In this document: positions 17,071 through 26,043 of the stretch, in pieces
Numbering within the stretch: position 1 is the first letter of the stretch
Layout: the number at the start of each line of letters is the position of its first letter
From: Thalassotalea profundi
GTDB taxonomy: Bacteria > Pseudomonadota > Gammaproteobacteria > Enterobacterales > Alteromonadaceae
Assembly: GCF_014653195.1 (NCBI RefSeq)
Contig: NZ_BNAH01000014.1
Coordinates: forward strand, 1-64,000
DNA length: 64,000 nucleotides
Direction: 5' to 3'
Translations under genes and position numbers: made by a program
Notes under the pieces: model-generated
Database searches by the model: none
Told to the model about the DNA's origin: nothing
What the model saw: only the letters and a program-made list of their open reading frames with translations

Positions 17071-19533
17071 ATTAAAGACCCACATTTAAAACGCGAAGCC
17101 GAAAAATACGATCAGCCTGTAGCAAGTCGAGAGTTGTTATTATCGATTATTGAACAGGCTCATACCCCATTGACCTTTAAAGCCATAGCAAAAATATTAA
17201 ATTACCAAGAAGATTATCAACTTGTTGGTATAAAACGCCGTTTGCGTGCAATGGAAAATGAAGGCCAGATAATTTTCAATAAGTTTAAACAATATGCTAT
17301 TACCCCTAAAAGTAACTTGATCACAGGTAAAGTTATTGGTCATCGCGATGGCTTTGGTTTTTTTGAACCTGATGTGCCTGCTGGCGGGAAAAAAGGTAAA
17401 GATTTTTATATTTCATCTCATGAAATGCAACGTGTTATTCATGGTGATATTGTTGAAGCTATTTTAGTTGATCGTACCGATAGAAAAGGTCGACAAGAGA
17501 TAAAAATTATTGGTGTGATTGAGCCAAGAAAAGCGGGCATCGTTGGTCGATTTTATGTTGAACATAATATTGCGTTTGTTGTGCCTGATGATGCGCGTAT
17601 TAAACAAGATATTTTAATTAACCCGGATGAAAAAATGGGGGCTCGTCATGGACAAATGGTGGTGGTTGAAGTTATTCAACGTCCCTCAAAAAGAGCCAAT
17701 GCCGTTGGCAAAGTTATTGAAGTGCTTGGTGAACATATGGCTCCAGGCATGGAAATTCAAATTGCACTGCGTGAGCACGACTTACCTTACCAGTGGTCAC
17801 ATGAAGTAGAACAAGAAGTTGCGCTTATACCAGACGAAGTCGAAGAAAAAGTTAAATCGCAACGTAAAGACTTACGTCAATTGCCATTAGTCACCATAGA
17901 TGGTGAAGATGCGCGGGATTTTGACGATGCGGTTTATTGTCAACCGATTGAAAGCGGAGGTTGGCGTTTATGGGTCGCTATTGCTGATGTAAGTTATTAT
18001 GTTCGTCCTAATACCGCATTAGATGATGAAGCAATCGCTCGTGGTAACTCTGTTTATTTTCCTAGCCAAGTTATTCCTATGTTACCTGAAAAATTATCAA
18101 ATGGTCTTTGTTCGTTAAACCCTGATGTAGATCGTCTATGTATGGTTTGCGAAATGGAAGTAAGTGCTAGCGGTAAATTAATTGATAGTCAGTTTTATCC
18201 GTCGGTTATGCGTTCAAAAGCGCGTTTTACCTATACGAAAGTTGCGGCTATTTTAGAGGGTGATGAAGAATTACGTAAAGAATATCAACCATTAGTGGCT
18301 GATCTCGAAAATCTTTATCAAATGTATCTAGCTTTGACAACATCAAGAGTTGAGCGAGGCGCTATTGCCTTTGAAACTGAAGAATCCATATTTATTTTTA
18401 ATGCCGACCGTAAAATAGAATCAATAGAACCTTTAATTCGAAACGATGCTCATAAAATTATTGAAGAGTGTATGGTGTTAGCAAACGTAGCAACTGCTGA
18501 GTTTGTAGAAAAACATAACGTGGCAGGACTCTTTAGGGTTCACGATAAACCAAGCGAAGAAAAGTTCGCAAATTTTGTGACTTACCTTTCTGAGCTTGGC
18601 TTGCAAATGCCAAAAAGTGATAGTGAAGATGGTTTACCTGAACCACGAGATTATAGCAATATTTTAGCTAAAATAGCGGGTCGCCCAGATCAAGAGCTTA
18701 TTCAAACTATGCTGCTTCGCTCAATGAGACAAGCTGTTTACCAAAGTGATAATGTTGGCCATTTTGGCTTAGCATTAAATTCATATAGTCATTTTACTTC
18801 ACCTATTCGTCGCTATCCTGATTTGGTGATACATCGTGTTATTAAAGCGGTATTAGAACAGCAAGAATCTAGTGACGCTAATCAAGGCTTTTACCAATAT
18901 CCTCAAGAAGCCGTTGTAGAGTTGGGTGAGCATTGTTCCATGACCGAACGACGAGCAGATGATGCTACCCGTGATGTCTCCGACTGGCTTAAATGTGAAT
19001 TCATGCAAGATCACGTGGGGGATACATTTACCGGGGTAATTTCAACGGTAACGAATTTTGGCTTATTTGTGCGTTTGTCTAAATTGCACATAGAAGGTTT
19101 AATTCATATTACTTCTCTAGGCCATGACTACTATCATTATGACGATGTTAGAATGTCCTTAAGTGGAGAAAAAACGGGGGCAATATATCGAGTCGGTGAT
19201 GTGCTTGAAGTACAAGTTGCTGCAGTAAACCTTGACGAGAAAAAAATTGATTTAGTCTTATCGGGTGATAATGCGGTAATTAGTCGAGCTAAACCATTAC
19301 CTAGGAATGATAGTGGTGAAAGTAGAAAAAGTTTAAGAAAAAATTCTGATCGTAATAGTCGTAATGGAAAACCAGTACGTGGCAGAGCGTCAAATAAAAA
19401 CTCACCTGAGTTTAAGGGCACTACTAAAAAAGCATCAGTTAAGAAGAATAAACCTAAAAAAGCTAAGCCTAAGAAAGCGAGTGCGAGTAAAAAGCGTCCA
19501 GGAAAAAATGCTCGTAAAAATAAAGCTAAGTAG
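17071..19533 (+). CDS. rnr: Ribonuclease R, probably initiated at a non-AUG codon
   Basis: Processive 3'-5' exoribonuclease of the RNB family that degrades structured RNA. It has an N-terminal HTH domain, two cold-shock domains (VIGHRDGFGFFEPD), the RNB core with DGEDARDFDDAVYC metal ligands, LNSYSHFTSPIRRYPDL, an S1 domain (about 640-730) and a Lys-rich tail. The first ATG/GTG/TTG in frame is the TTG at 17134, but the frame upstream encodes KDPHLKREAEKYDQPVASRE, which aligns with the E. coli N-terminus QDPFQEREAEKYANPIPSRE. Between the in-frame TAA at 17053 and this conserved block the only possible starts are ATC (17068) and ATT (17071). I give the ATT start (820 residues; E. coli 813). A TATACT -10-like box at 17031-17036 would give a leader of about 25 bases. 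Confidence 0.9.
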   Translation: MKDPHLKREAEKYDQPVASRELLLSIIEQAHTPLTFKAIAKILNYQEDYQLVGIKRRLRAMENEGQIIFNKFKQYAITPKSNLITGKVIGHRDGFGFFEPDVPAGGKKGKDFYISSHEMQRVIHGDIVEAILVDRTDRKGRQEIKIIGVIEPRKAGIVGRFYVEHNIAFVVPDDARIKQDILINPDEKMGARHGQMVVVEVIQRPSKRANAVGKVIEVLGEHMAPGMEIQIALREHDLPYQWSHEVEQEVALIPDEVEEKVKSQRKDLRQLPLVTIDGEDARDFDDAVYCQPIESGGWRLWVAIADVSYYVRPNTALDDEAIARGNSVYFPSQVIPMLPEKLSNGLCSLNPDVDRLCMVCEMEVSASGKLIDSQFYPSVMRSKARFTYTKVAAILEGDEELRKEYQPLVADLENLYQMYLALTTSRVERGAIAFETEESIFIFNADRKIESIEPLIRNDAHKIIEECMVLANVATAEFVEKHNVAGLFRVHDKPSEEKFANFVTYLSELGLQMPKSDSEDGLPEPRDYSNILAKIAGRPDQELIQTMLLRSMRQAVYQSDNVGHFGLALNSYSHFTSPIRRYPDLVIHRVIKAVLEQQESSDANQGFYQYPQEAVVELGEHCSMTERRADDATRDVSDWLKCEFMQDHVGDTFTGVISTVTNFGLFVRLSKLHIEGLIHITSLGHDYYHYDDVRMSLSGEKTGAIYRVGDVLEVQVAAVNLDEKKIDLVLSGDNAVISRAKPLPRNDSGESRKSLRKNSDRNSRNGKPVRGRASNKNSPEFKGTTKKASVKKNKPKKAKPKKASASKKRPGKNARKNKAK

Positions 19534-19570
19534 TAGAACTTATAAACGTTAATAGATAGTAAAGAAAATT

Positions 19571-20323
19571 ATGGCAAAGCAAGACGATATAGTATTTGGA
19601 ATTCATGCAATAAACGAATTAATAAAACGTTCACCAGAGCGTTTTATTGAACTTTTCTTATTAAAGGGACGTGAAGATGAACGTTTAATGCCGATTATCA
19701 ATTTAGCTAAAAAATATAATATTTCGACGCAAATGGTTAATCGAAAAGTATTGGACGATAAAAGTAAAGGTGAGCAACATCAAGGTGTGGTTGCACGTAT
19801 AACACCAGGAAAAATCTATACAGAAGCTGATTTAGATATCATCCTTAAGGATGCGGAAAATCAAGGTAAAGCTCCATTTTTATTGATATTAGATGGTGTA
19901 ACTGATCCTCACAACTTAGGTGCCTGCTTACGTAATGCTGATGCTGCAGGGGTACAAGCGATTATAGTACCTAAAGATAATGCAGCAAGGCTCTCTGCAA
20001 CAGTACGAAAAGTCGCTGTTGGCGCAGCTGAAACGGTCCCTTTGGTACAAGTAACCAATTTAGCCCGAACAATGAAACAACTACAGCAAATGGGGATTTG
20101 GATTATTGGCACTGCAGGTGAAACAGATACATGCTTATATGATATCACGTTGGATGGGCCTATGGCTCTAGTGATGGGCGCTGAAGGTAAAGGTATGCGT
20201 AGGTTGACAAGAGAGCATTGTGATCAATTAGTTAAACTTCCTATGGAAGGCAGTGTATCTAGTTTGAATGTGTCTGTTGCCACAGGAATTTGTTTGTTCG
20301 AAATTGTTCGTCAACGGCGATAA
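19571..20323 (+). CDS. rlmB: 23S rRNA (guanosine-2'-O-)-methyltransferase RlmB
   Basis: SpoU/TrmH-type SAM-dependent enzyme that methylates G2251 of 23S rRNA. The 250 residues match the family: an N-terminal L30e-like RNA-binding domain (about 1-80, [17 protein letters not shown]) and a knotted SPOUT domain with the three motifs [38 protein letters not shown] and [20 protein letters not shown]. It follows rnr by 37 bases, the usual rnr-rlmB pair, and is likely cotranscribed. In relatives rpsF is close downstream; here about 11 kb of other genes intervene. Confidence 0.96.
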   Translation: MAKQDDIVFGIHAINELIKRSPERFIELFLLKGREDERLMPIINLAKKYNISTQMVNRKVLDDKSKGEQHQGVVARITPGKIYTEADLDIILKDAENQGKAPFLLILDGVTDPHNLGACLRNADAAGVQAIIVPKDNAARLSATVRKVAVGAAETVPLVQVTNLARTMKQLQQMGIWIIGTAGETDTCLYDITLDGPMALVMGAEGKGMRRLTREHCDQLVKLPMEGSVSSLNVSVATGICLFEIVRQRR

Positions 20324-20338
20324 GTGATATAAATAAAA

Positions 20339-21469
20339 ATGGTGCATTGTTTGGCAAAGTACATGTTTCGTGTATTGGTTTCTACCATACTGTTTTGCTT
20401 TGTTGTATACGCAGAGCAAAAGAATAACATTGTCTTAGTGAGCTCAAGTGCACTAACTGGTCCTGCGGCAAGTTTGGGGATTAAACTAAATCAAGGCGCT
20501 AATCTTTATTTTGATAAAATTAATCAATTAGGGGGAATTAATGGCCAACATGTTAAGTTAATTATGTTGGATGATGGTTATGAACCATTTAAAACTTACC
20601 AAAATACAAAAAAAGTACTTGAGTCAGACGAGTTATTTGCTTTATTTAATTATGTTGGTACGCCTACTTCACATGCGATTATTCCGTTACTTAAAAAGTA
20701 TGAACCACTATTATTAACACCTTTTTCAGGAGCTGATTTTTTACGTATACCAGTAAAGCCTAATATATTTAATTTACGAGCAAGTTATTTTCAAGAAGCT
20801 CAGGCGCAAATCAATTATTTAATAAATACTGTCAAAGTTAAAAATATTGCCCTAATGGTTCAGGCGGATGAGTTTGGTGACGCTGTAGAAGCCGGCTACT
20901 TAAAAGTATTAAAACAATATGGCCTTAAACCAGTGGTAACGACAAGATATCGTCGTAATACTGAGGATATCGAGCTGTCACTTGATATTTTTAGTCAACA
21001 TTTAATCGATGCCGTTGCGTTTGTTGGTACTTACGAGCCTTTTGCTCGGTTGATTAATTTAGCTTCCTCTAAGGGCTTTAGCCCATATTTCTCTACTGTG
21101 TCTTTTATTTCTAGCCAAGACTTATTTAATAAAATTAAAGTACCTGCGAGAGTGTTGGTGACAGAAGTCTTCCCCGACCCTAAAAATTGTGAATTACTTC
21201 TGTGCGAAGAGTTTAGATTAGATGCCAAAGCGGCTAATTTAAAAGGCTTTGACCGTATTGTTTTTGAAGGTTATTCCAATGCTAAGCTGTTTAGTAAAGT
21301 AGCAATGCAGTGTGCTAATAGTCTTACCAAAGCTTGCTATATAAATAAACTTAACCGCTTTTTTGAAAGTTTAGGAGGGTTGAAAGTACGCTTTACTGAA
21401 AATGACCACCAAGGACTTGAGCAGATATTTTATAATTTTTATTATCACATATACGATACCAATTACTAA
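20339..21469 (+). CDS. Orphan periplasmic binding protein of the Leu/Ile/Val (Peripla_BP_6) type
   Basis: 376 residues: an N-terminal signal peptide (FRVLVSTILFCFVVYAEQ), then a type I periplasmic-binding fold starting IVLVSSSALTGPAASLGIKLNQGANLYFDKIN and LGGINGQHVKLIMLDDGYEP, the standard first lobe of LivJ/LivK-type proteins. Four cysteines lie in the C-terminal third. No ABC permease or ATPase genes are nearby, so transport is not supported; such orphans often feed chemoreceptors or sensor proteins. Start may be the ATG at 20339 or 20363 (MFRVLV), neither with a clear ribosome-binding site. It lies 15 bases after rlmB, so it may be read from that operon. Ligand unknown. Confidence 0.8.
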   Translation: MVHCLAKYMFRVLVSTILFCFVVYAEQKNNIVLVSSSALTGPAASLGIKLNQGANLYFDKINQLGGINGQHVKLIMLDDGYEPFKTYQNTKKVLESDELFALFNYVGTPTSHAIIPLLKKYEPLLLTPFSGADFLRIPVKPNIFNLRASYFQEAQAQINYLINTVKVKNIALMVQADEFGDAVEAGYLKVLKQYGLKPVVTTRYRRNTEDIELSLDIFSQHLIDAVAFVGTYEPFARLINLASSKGFSPYFSTVSFISSQDLFNKIKVPARVLVTEVFPDPKNCELLLCEEFRLDAKAANLKGFDRIVFEGYSNAKLFSKVAMQCANSLTKACYINKLNRFFESLGGLKVRFTENDHQGLEQIFYNFYYHIYDTNY

Positions 21470-21860
21470 GAATGGTTTAGTCGCTAACATTATTTATTTG
21501 TAAAACAATAAATAATTATTGTTTTACAAGTCGAGTGAAGCGACTTAACGATAAATTTTATAGTAAAACATGAATTTTGATGCAGCAACGTGTGTAAGGG
21601 TTGCGTCAGCTCTTGTTCTAATGTGATTCCTTCTTCCTTTAAATCACCTATCATTCATAGATAAGTCGCCACTCTAAGTGCAACATTAAAAGTGTAAGTT
21701 ATAAAATAACAATAAACTTGTGTTGAACTAGTTACTTTTTAACATTACTATACTTAATAAATCAATACATTTTTGCTATTTAGTGCTTGTTTTCAACCAA
21801 TAACGATATTTTTATTAAAGGTTAAGTAACAGGCTTATATGCATGAAGGCTTAAATATCA
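21470..21860. other. Gene-free interval with hairpins and a promoter for the D-amino-acid block
   Basis: No convincing gene is seen on either strand; the best frame is an 18-codon ORF at about 21571 with no ribosome-binding site. At 21499-21529 a 14-base inverted repeat (TTGTAAAACAATAA / TTATTGTTTTACAA) could end transcription of the upstream gene, though no T-run follows. A second dyad, AAGTCG / CGACTT, lies at 21528-21546, and a weak GCAAC / GTTGC dyad near 21584-21605. The promoter candidate is given separately. Confidence 0.5.
21723..21751 (+). promoter_or_regulatory. Candidate sigma-70 promoter of the D-amino-acid operon
   Basis: TTGAAC at 21723-21728, a 17-base spacer, then TACTAT at 21746-21751 (TATACT at 21749-21754 overlaps it). 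This gives a leader of about 100 bases before the ATG at 21861. No operator for the RpiR-type regulator could be recognised by eye. Confidence 0.4.
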
Positions 21861-23120
21861 ATGGATAATATAGGAAATACTTTCATTTCAAATAGTTTTG
21901 AAAAAGGAAGTGGTGCTCATAAAAATAACGATGATAGTAGTTGGAATCTTTTGGAAGAAGAGGTGAGCTTTCCAATTGCTGTTATTAATGAGCAATCTTT
22001 ATTGAATAATGCAAAGTGGATGCAAAGTTTTAGTGAAAGTTCACAAGTAAAATTAGCTCCTCATGGCAAAACTTCTATGGCACCTGAATTATTTAAGTTG
22101 CAATTAGAATATGGTTGCTGGGGAATAAGTTTAGCCACGGTTCCACAAGTAGTTAACGCTTATCAAAACGGTATAAAACGTATTATTTTAGCTAATCAAC
22201 TAATAGGCAAATATCATTGTAAAGTCATTGCTGATTTATTGTCTAAAGGAGACTTAACGTTTTATTGTTTTGTCGATTCCGTAGAAAATGCTAATCAGCT
22301 AGATCAATATTTTTCACAAAGAGGTGTCACATTAAACATCTTAATTGAAATGGGCGTTGAGGGTGGTCGTTGTGGCTGGAGAAACTTCAATAATATTTCA
22401 GCACTTACCAATGTGATCACACAAAGTAAATGTTTGAAGCTTTGTGGTTTAAGTTTCTACGAAGGCGTGATACACGGTGATGATGCCGAAGAAAAAATTT
22501 GTCAATTTATTAATGATATAAAATCATTAACTAATGAATTAATGGCTATTAATGCTTTCTCAACCTCTGATGTTATTTTAACTGGTGCGGGATCGGCTTG
22601 GTATGATGTTGTGTCAAAACAGTTAATGGCTGATGTAAATCATAGTAACGCTAATTTTCAAGTGATTATCCGACCCGGGTGTTACTTAATCCATGACACA
22701 GGTATTTATCAGAGCGCACAAATGCAAGTGCTTTCACGTAGTCAACAGGCTTGTGATATTTCAGGTGAGTTAATATCAAGCCTTGAGCTTTGGGCTTATG
22801 TACATTCAGTTCCCGAGGCTGGTTTAGCGATCATAGGTTTAGGGAAGCGAGATGTTGCTTTTGATGCGGGTTTACCTACTCCTGAATATGTTTATCGCCC
22901 AGGAGATAAGGCCCCCAAAAAAGCCAATAGTCACTGGAATGTTACTCATATTATGGATCAACATTGTATGATGAATATTGACCCCGATTCTGATTTAAAA
23001 CCAGGTGATATTGTTATTTTCTCAAGTTCACATCCATGTTTGACTATGGATAAGTGGCGTCGTATCGGTGTTATGGATGAAAACTATATTGTTAATAAAA
23101 CCATAGCTACTTTTTTCTAA
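21861..23120 (+). CDS. PLP-dependent D-serine/D-threonine dehydratase-like enzyme (fold type III, DSD1/'amino acid deaminase' family)
   Basis: 419-residue cytosolic protein with an alanine-racemase-like N-terminal barrel. LAPHGKTSMAPELF carries the likely Schiff-base lysine. The C-terminal domain ends with SSSHPCLTMDKWRRIGV; the HxC pair matches the zinc ligands of eukaryotic-type D-serine dehydratase, which eliminates water from D-serine via an enamine. The family also holds D-threonine aldolases and D-3-hydroxyaspartate dehydratases, so the exact substrate is open. It heads a same-strand run with an RpiR regulator, an N-acyl-D-amino-acid deacylase and RidA, which supports D-amino-acid breakdown and enamine release. 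Confidence 0.82.
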   Translation: MDNIGNTFISNSFEKGSGAHKNNDDSSWNLLEEEVSFPIAVINEQSLLNNAKWMQSFSESSQVKLAPHGKTSMAPELFKLQLEYGCWGISLATVPQVVNAYQNGIKRIILANQLIGKYHCKVIADLLSKGDLTFYCFVDSVENANQLDQYFSQRGVTLNILIEMGVEGGRCGWRNFNNISALTNVITQSKCLKLCGLSFYEGVIHGDDAEEKICQFINDIKSLTNELMAINAFSTSDVILTGAGSAWYDVVSKQLMADVNHSNANFQVIIRPGCYLIHDTGIYQSAQMQVLSRSQQACDISGELISSLELWAYVHSVPEAGLAIIGLGKRDVAFDAGLPTPEYVYRPGDKAPKKANSHWNVTHIMDQHCMMNIDPDSDLKPGDIVIFSSSHPCLTMDKWRRIGVMDENYIVNKTIATFF

Positions 23121-23171
23121 TTAAACTTAAAAGCCAATAAGTTCATTTTTCAAATAAAGTGAGGCACTACC

Positions 23172-24059
23172 TTGGATATTGTAAATAAAATTAAAGAAGG
23201 ATTACGTCATTTTAGTCCCGCAGAGGAAAAAGTTGCTCGATTTATTTTAGCTGACATTAATTACGCTGCCAATGCTCCTATCAATGAACTCGCAGAAAAA
23301 GCACAGGTGAGTCATGCCAGTATTACGCGTTTAGCTCGTACGTTAACATGTGCGAATGTACGTGAGTTAAAACTTAAATTAGCGCAGTCGGCTGCGGTTG
23401 GCGCTCGTTTTATTAGTGAAAGTAATGTGGATAAACAAGGGATTTCTCATGTATACCAATCGATACATGATATTTTGGCGCTTAATGCAGGCCTGATAAA
23501 AGACGAAGTTGTTGAACAAGCCAGTCAGTATGTATGTGACGCAAAACATACACTTATTTTTGGTGTTGGTGGTGGCAGTAGTATGATGGCACAAGAATGC
23601 CAGAATCGTTTTTTTCGCTTAGGTATCCCAAGTAATGCCCACTCAGATCCTATGATGATGCGTATGACAGCGGCTACTGTCGATGTTAAAGATGTGGTGG
23701 TTTGTTTGTCATTAGGAGGAGTAAGCCCCGATGTATATAGTGCAGCTCAAATAGCAAAGGAATATGGTGCAATGATTATTGCGATTTGCCCTGAAGGTAA
23801 ACTAGGGAGCTTTGCTGATTTTCATTTGCCGATAGCGACACAAGAAAGTGATTATATATTCAAACCTAGCGCATCACGTTACGTAATGATGGCTGCGATT
23901 GATATTTTATCAAATGAATTAGCAATGAAAAATCAACGTAAATCACGTGAAAAATTACGACGCCTTAAAATGCACCTTGATTGTCACCGAGAACAATACT
24001 GTGATGAAAATAGTGAGATTATGGAAGATCGTCTTAAACGTTTACCTTTAGGAGATTAG
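23172..24059 (+). CDS. MurR/RpiR-family transcriptional regulator (HTH + SIS)
   Basis: 295 residues. Residues about 5-80 form the HTH_6 domain (LRHFSPAEEKVARFILADI; ELAEKAQVSHASITRLARTL as recognition region), and about 120-260 an SIS domain (TLIFGVGGGSSMMAQECQNRFFRLG), a fold that usually binds phosphosugars. The start is TTG at 23172, supported by GTGAGG seven bases before it. It lies inside the D-amino-acid block, so it is the likely local regulator; the ligand may be an amino-sugar phosphate or another catabolite. The stop is followed after two bases by the next gene's GTG. Confidence 0.9.
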   Translation: MDIVNKIKEGLRHFSPAEEKVARFILADINYAANAPINELAEKAQVSHASITRLARTLTCANVRELKLKLAQSAAVGARFISESNVDKQGISHVYQSIHDILALNAGLIKDEVVEQASQYVCDAKHTLIFGVGGGSSMMAQECQNRFFRLGIPSNAHSDPMMMRMTAATVDVKDVVVCLSLGGVSPDVYSAAQIAKEYGAMIIAICPEGKLGSFADFHLPIATQESDYIFKPSASRYVMMAAIDILSNELAMKNQRKSREKLRRLKMHLDCHREQYCDENSEIMEDRLKRLPLGD

Positions 24060-24061
24060 GT

Positions 24062-25540
24062 GTGCATCAAGAATCAAATTCCGCTACACCTCTACAGGAA
24101 ATTTTTGATGTTTTGATATTAAATGGTGAAGTGTTTGATGGCAGTGGTAGCCCTAGTGTTAAGCAAGATATCGCTATAAAAGGTGACAAAATTGTTAAAA
24201 TAGGTGATTTAAATACTTTATCGGCAATCGAAGTCATAGATGCTCAAGGTTTGGTTGTTTCCCCTGGCTTTATTGATGTTCATACCCACGATGACCTTGA
24301 AGTTTTACGCAACCCTGTAATGATGAATAAAATTAGCCAAGGAGTGACAAGTGTCATTATTGGTAATTGTGGGATAAGTGCTAGCCCTTATGTGGCTAAT
24401 GCTACACCAGTGGATCCGATTAATTTATTAGGTCAGAAAGATGAATTTGCTTATCCCGAATTAAATGATTTTATAGAGGCATTTAATAATATTCGCCCTA
24501 ATCTAAATGTAGCAGCACTTGTTGGCCATATTAGCTTACGCGCACAAGTAATGAAGGACTTAGATAAAGGCGCGAGTGAATCTGAAATAAAGCAGATGGT
24601 TGATTTGCTAAACCTTGCATTATCACAAGGGGCTAAAGGCTTAAGTACAGGCCTTGCTTATCATAATGCGAATGCGGCACCTACAAGTGAAGTGCAAGCA
24701 TTAGTGTCAACCCTTGCGCCATATAATGCTATATATACTACGCATTTAAGAACCGAGTTTGACGGTATTATCGGTGCACTAGATGAAGCCTTCTCGCTTG
24801 GGAAGCAAGGTAAGGTTCCTGTTATTGTTTCACACTTAAAGTGTGCGGGGAAAAACAACTGGGGACGCTCATCCGAAGTACTGCAACATATATCACAAGC
24901 AAGAGAAAACCAAGCAATTAGCTGTGATTGTTATCCGTATAATGCTAGCTCTAGCACCTTAGATTTGTCTCAGGTAACAGACGATTTTGAGATCTTTATT
25001 ACTTGGTCTGAAACCCACCCTGAAAAGTCAGGACAATTATTAGCTAACATTGCGGCACAATGGCAAGTCTCCCTTATTGAAGCAGCAAGAAAACTACAAC
25101 CAGCAGGTGCTGTGTATCATTGTATGCTAGAAGATGATGTTCGTCAGATTATGCAAGCGCCTTATAGCATGATTGGTTCTGATGGCTTACCTTGCGATCC
25201 GCATCCACACCCTCGTCTGTGGGGAACATTTCCTCGAGTACTTGGGCATTACAGTCGAGATCACCAAACTTTAGCATTAGCACAAGCTATTCATAAAATG
25301 ACAGGATTGAGTGCGACTGAATTTAAGTTGAAGCAACGGGGTTTTATTCGAGAAGGTTACTTCGCTGATATTGTACTTTTTAATGCCAACACCATAAAAG
25401 ATCAGGCCAGCTTTACCGAACCATTTTTAGTATCAGAAGGTATAGAAAAAGTCTGGGTTAATGGGCAACTGACCTATTACGCAAATGAAATACTTAAAAA
25501 TAGCAAAGGTGCTGGCCGATTTCTAGCACATGAAAATTAA
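24062..25540 (+). CDS. N-acyl-D-amino-acid deacylase (D-aminoacylase, amidohydrolase superfamily)
   Basis: 492-residue metal-dependent hydrolase that removes the acyl group from N-acyl-D-amino acids. It opens with LILNGEVFDGSGSPSVKQDIAIKGDKIVKIG, then SPGFIDVHTHDD (HxH metal site), NCGISASPY with the family cysteine ligand, the STGLAYHNANAAPTSE loop, HLKCAG, and IGSDGLPCDPHPHPRLWGTFPRVLG near the end, all typical of the D-aminoacylase group. GTG start with AGGAGATTAGG before it, two bases after the regulator gene: tight coupling. Specificity among D-Glu, D-Asp and neutral D-amino acids cannot be told. Confidence 0.9.
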   Translation: MHQESNSATPLQEIFDVLILNGEVFDGSGSPSVKQDIAIKGDKIVKIGDLNTLSAIEVIDAQGLVVSPGFIDVHTHDDLEVLRNPVMMNKISQGVTSVIIGNCGISASPYVANATPVDPINLLGQKDEFAYPELNDFIEAFNNIRPNLNVAALVGHISLRAQVMKDLDKGASESEIKQMVDLLNLALSQGAKGLSTGLAYHNANAAPTSEVQALVSTLAPYNAIYTTHLRTEFDGIIGALDEAFSLGKQGKVPVIVSHLKCAGKNNWGRSSEVLQHISQARENQAISCDCYPYNASSSTLDLSQVTDDFEIFITWSETHPEKSGQLLANIAAQWQVSLIEAARKLQPAGAVYHCMLEDDVRQIMQAPYSMIGSDGLPCDPHPHPRLWGTFPRVLGHYSRDHQTLALAQAIHKMTGLSATEFKLKQRGFIREGYFADIVLFNANTIKDQASFTEPFLVSEGIEKVWVNGQLTYYANEILKNSKGAGRFLAHEN

Positions 25541-25592
25541 TCAACGATGTGAGTGACAGAACTCATTATTATCAAGCAGTAAGGAAAATTAA

Positions 25593-25979
25593 ATGACAAT
25601 TAAACGATATGGTGCTGAAGGCGGTCAAGGAACTGGTGGTCAACATTTACCTTTTTCAAGAGCTGTTGAAGCAGGTGGTTGGTTGAGAGTTTCAGGTCAA
25701 ACACCGATGCGAGATGGCGAAGTTGTTGAAGGCGGAATTATTGAGCAGTCACGTATTGCCATTGAAAACTGCACTCTAATTATGGCCGAAGCAGGTTATG
25801 GTTTAGCTGACGTTACCCATGTAACGGTTGTGTTAACTGATGCGCGTTATTTTCAGTCTTTTAATAAAGTGTTTAAAGAAGTTTTTGGTGAACACCCTCC
25901 AGCACGTATTTGTATGGTGGCTGATTTAGTTGTTGATTGTAAAGTTGAGGTTGATGTTACTTGCTATAAAGCGCCTTAG
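25593..25979 (+). CDS. RidA/YjgF-family enamine/imine deaminase
   Basis: 128-residue member of the RidA family, trimeric proteins that hydrolyse reactive 2-aminoacrylate-type enamines to 2-keto acids. It contains PFSRAVEAGGWLRVSGQTP, the DVTHVTVVLTD stretch and the C-terminal PPARICMVADLVVDCKVEVDVTCYK, where the arginine in PPARI is the position of the catalytic Arg105 of E. coli RidA. AAGGAAA precedes the ATG. Placed with a D-Ser/D-Thr dehydratase-like enzyme, it probably clears that enzyme's enamine product. Confidence 0.9.
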   Translation: MTIKRYGAEGGQGTGGQHLPFSRAVEAGGWLRVSGQTPMRDGEVVEGGIIEQSRIAIENCTLIMAEAGYGLADVTHVTVVLTDARYFQSFNKVFKEVFGEHPPARICMVADLVVDCKVEVDVTCYKAP

Positions 25980-26043
25980 CTAATTGATAGTTAAGCCTTT
26001 ACTAAGGGCTTTATTAAGTATTGATGAATATTTAGGACTTAAA

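Noticed and set aside
21571..21627. 18-codon ORF in the gap before the D-amino-acid block
   Set aside because: No ribosome-binding site and no similarity recognised; likely chance.
25984..26043. TTG start for the SSS symporter
   Set aside because: It would add 20 residues before TM1; the ATG at 26044 has a good AGGA.
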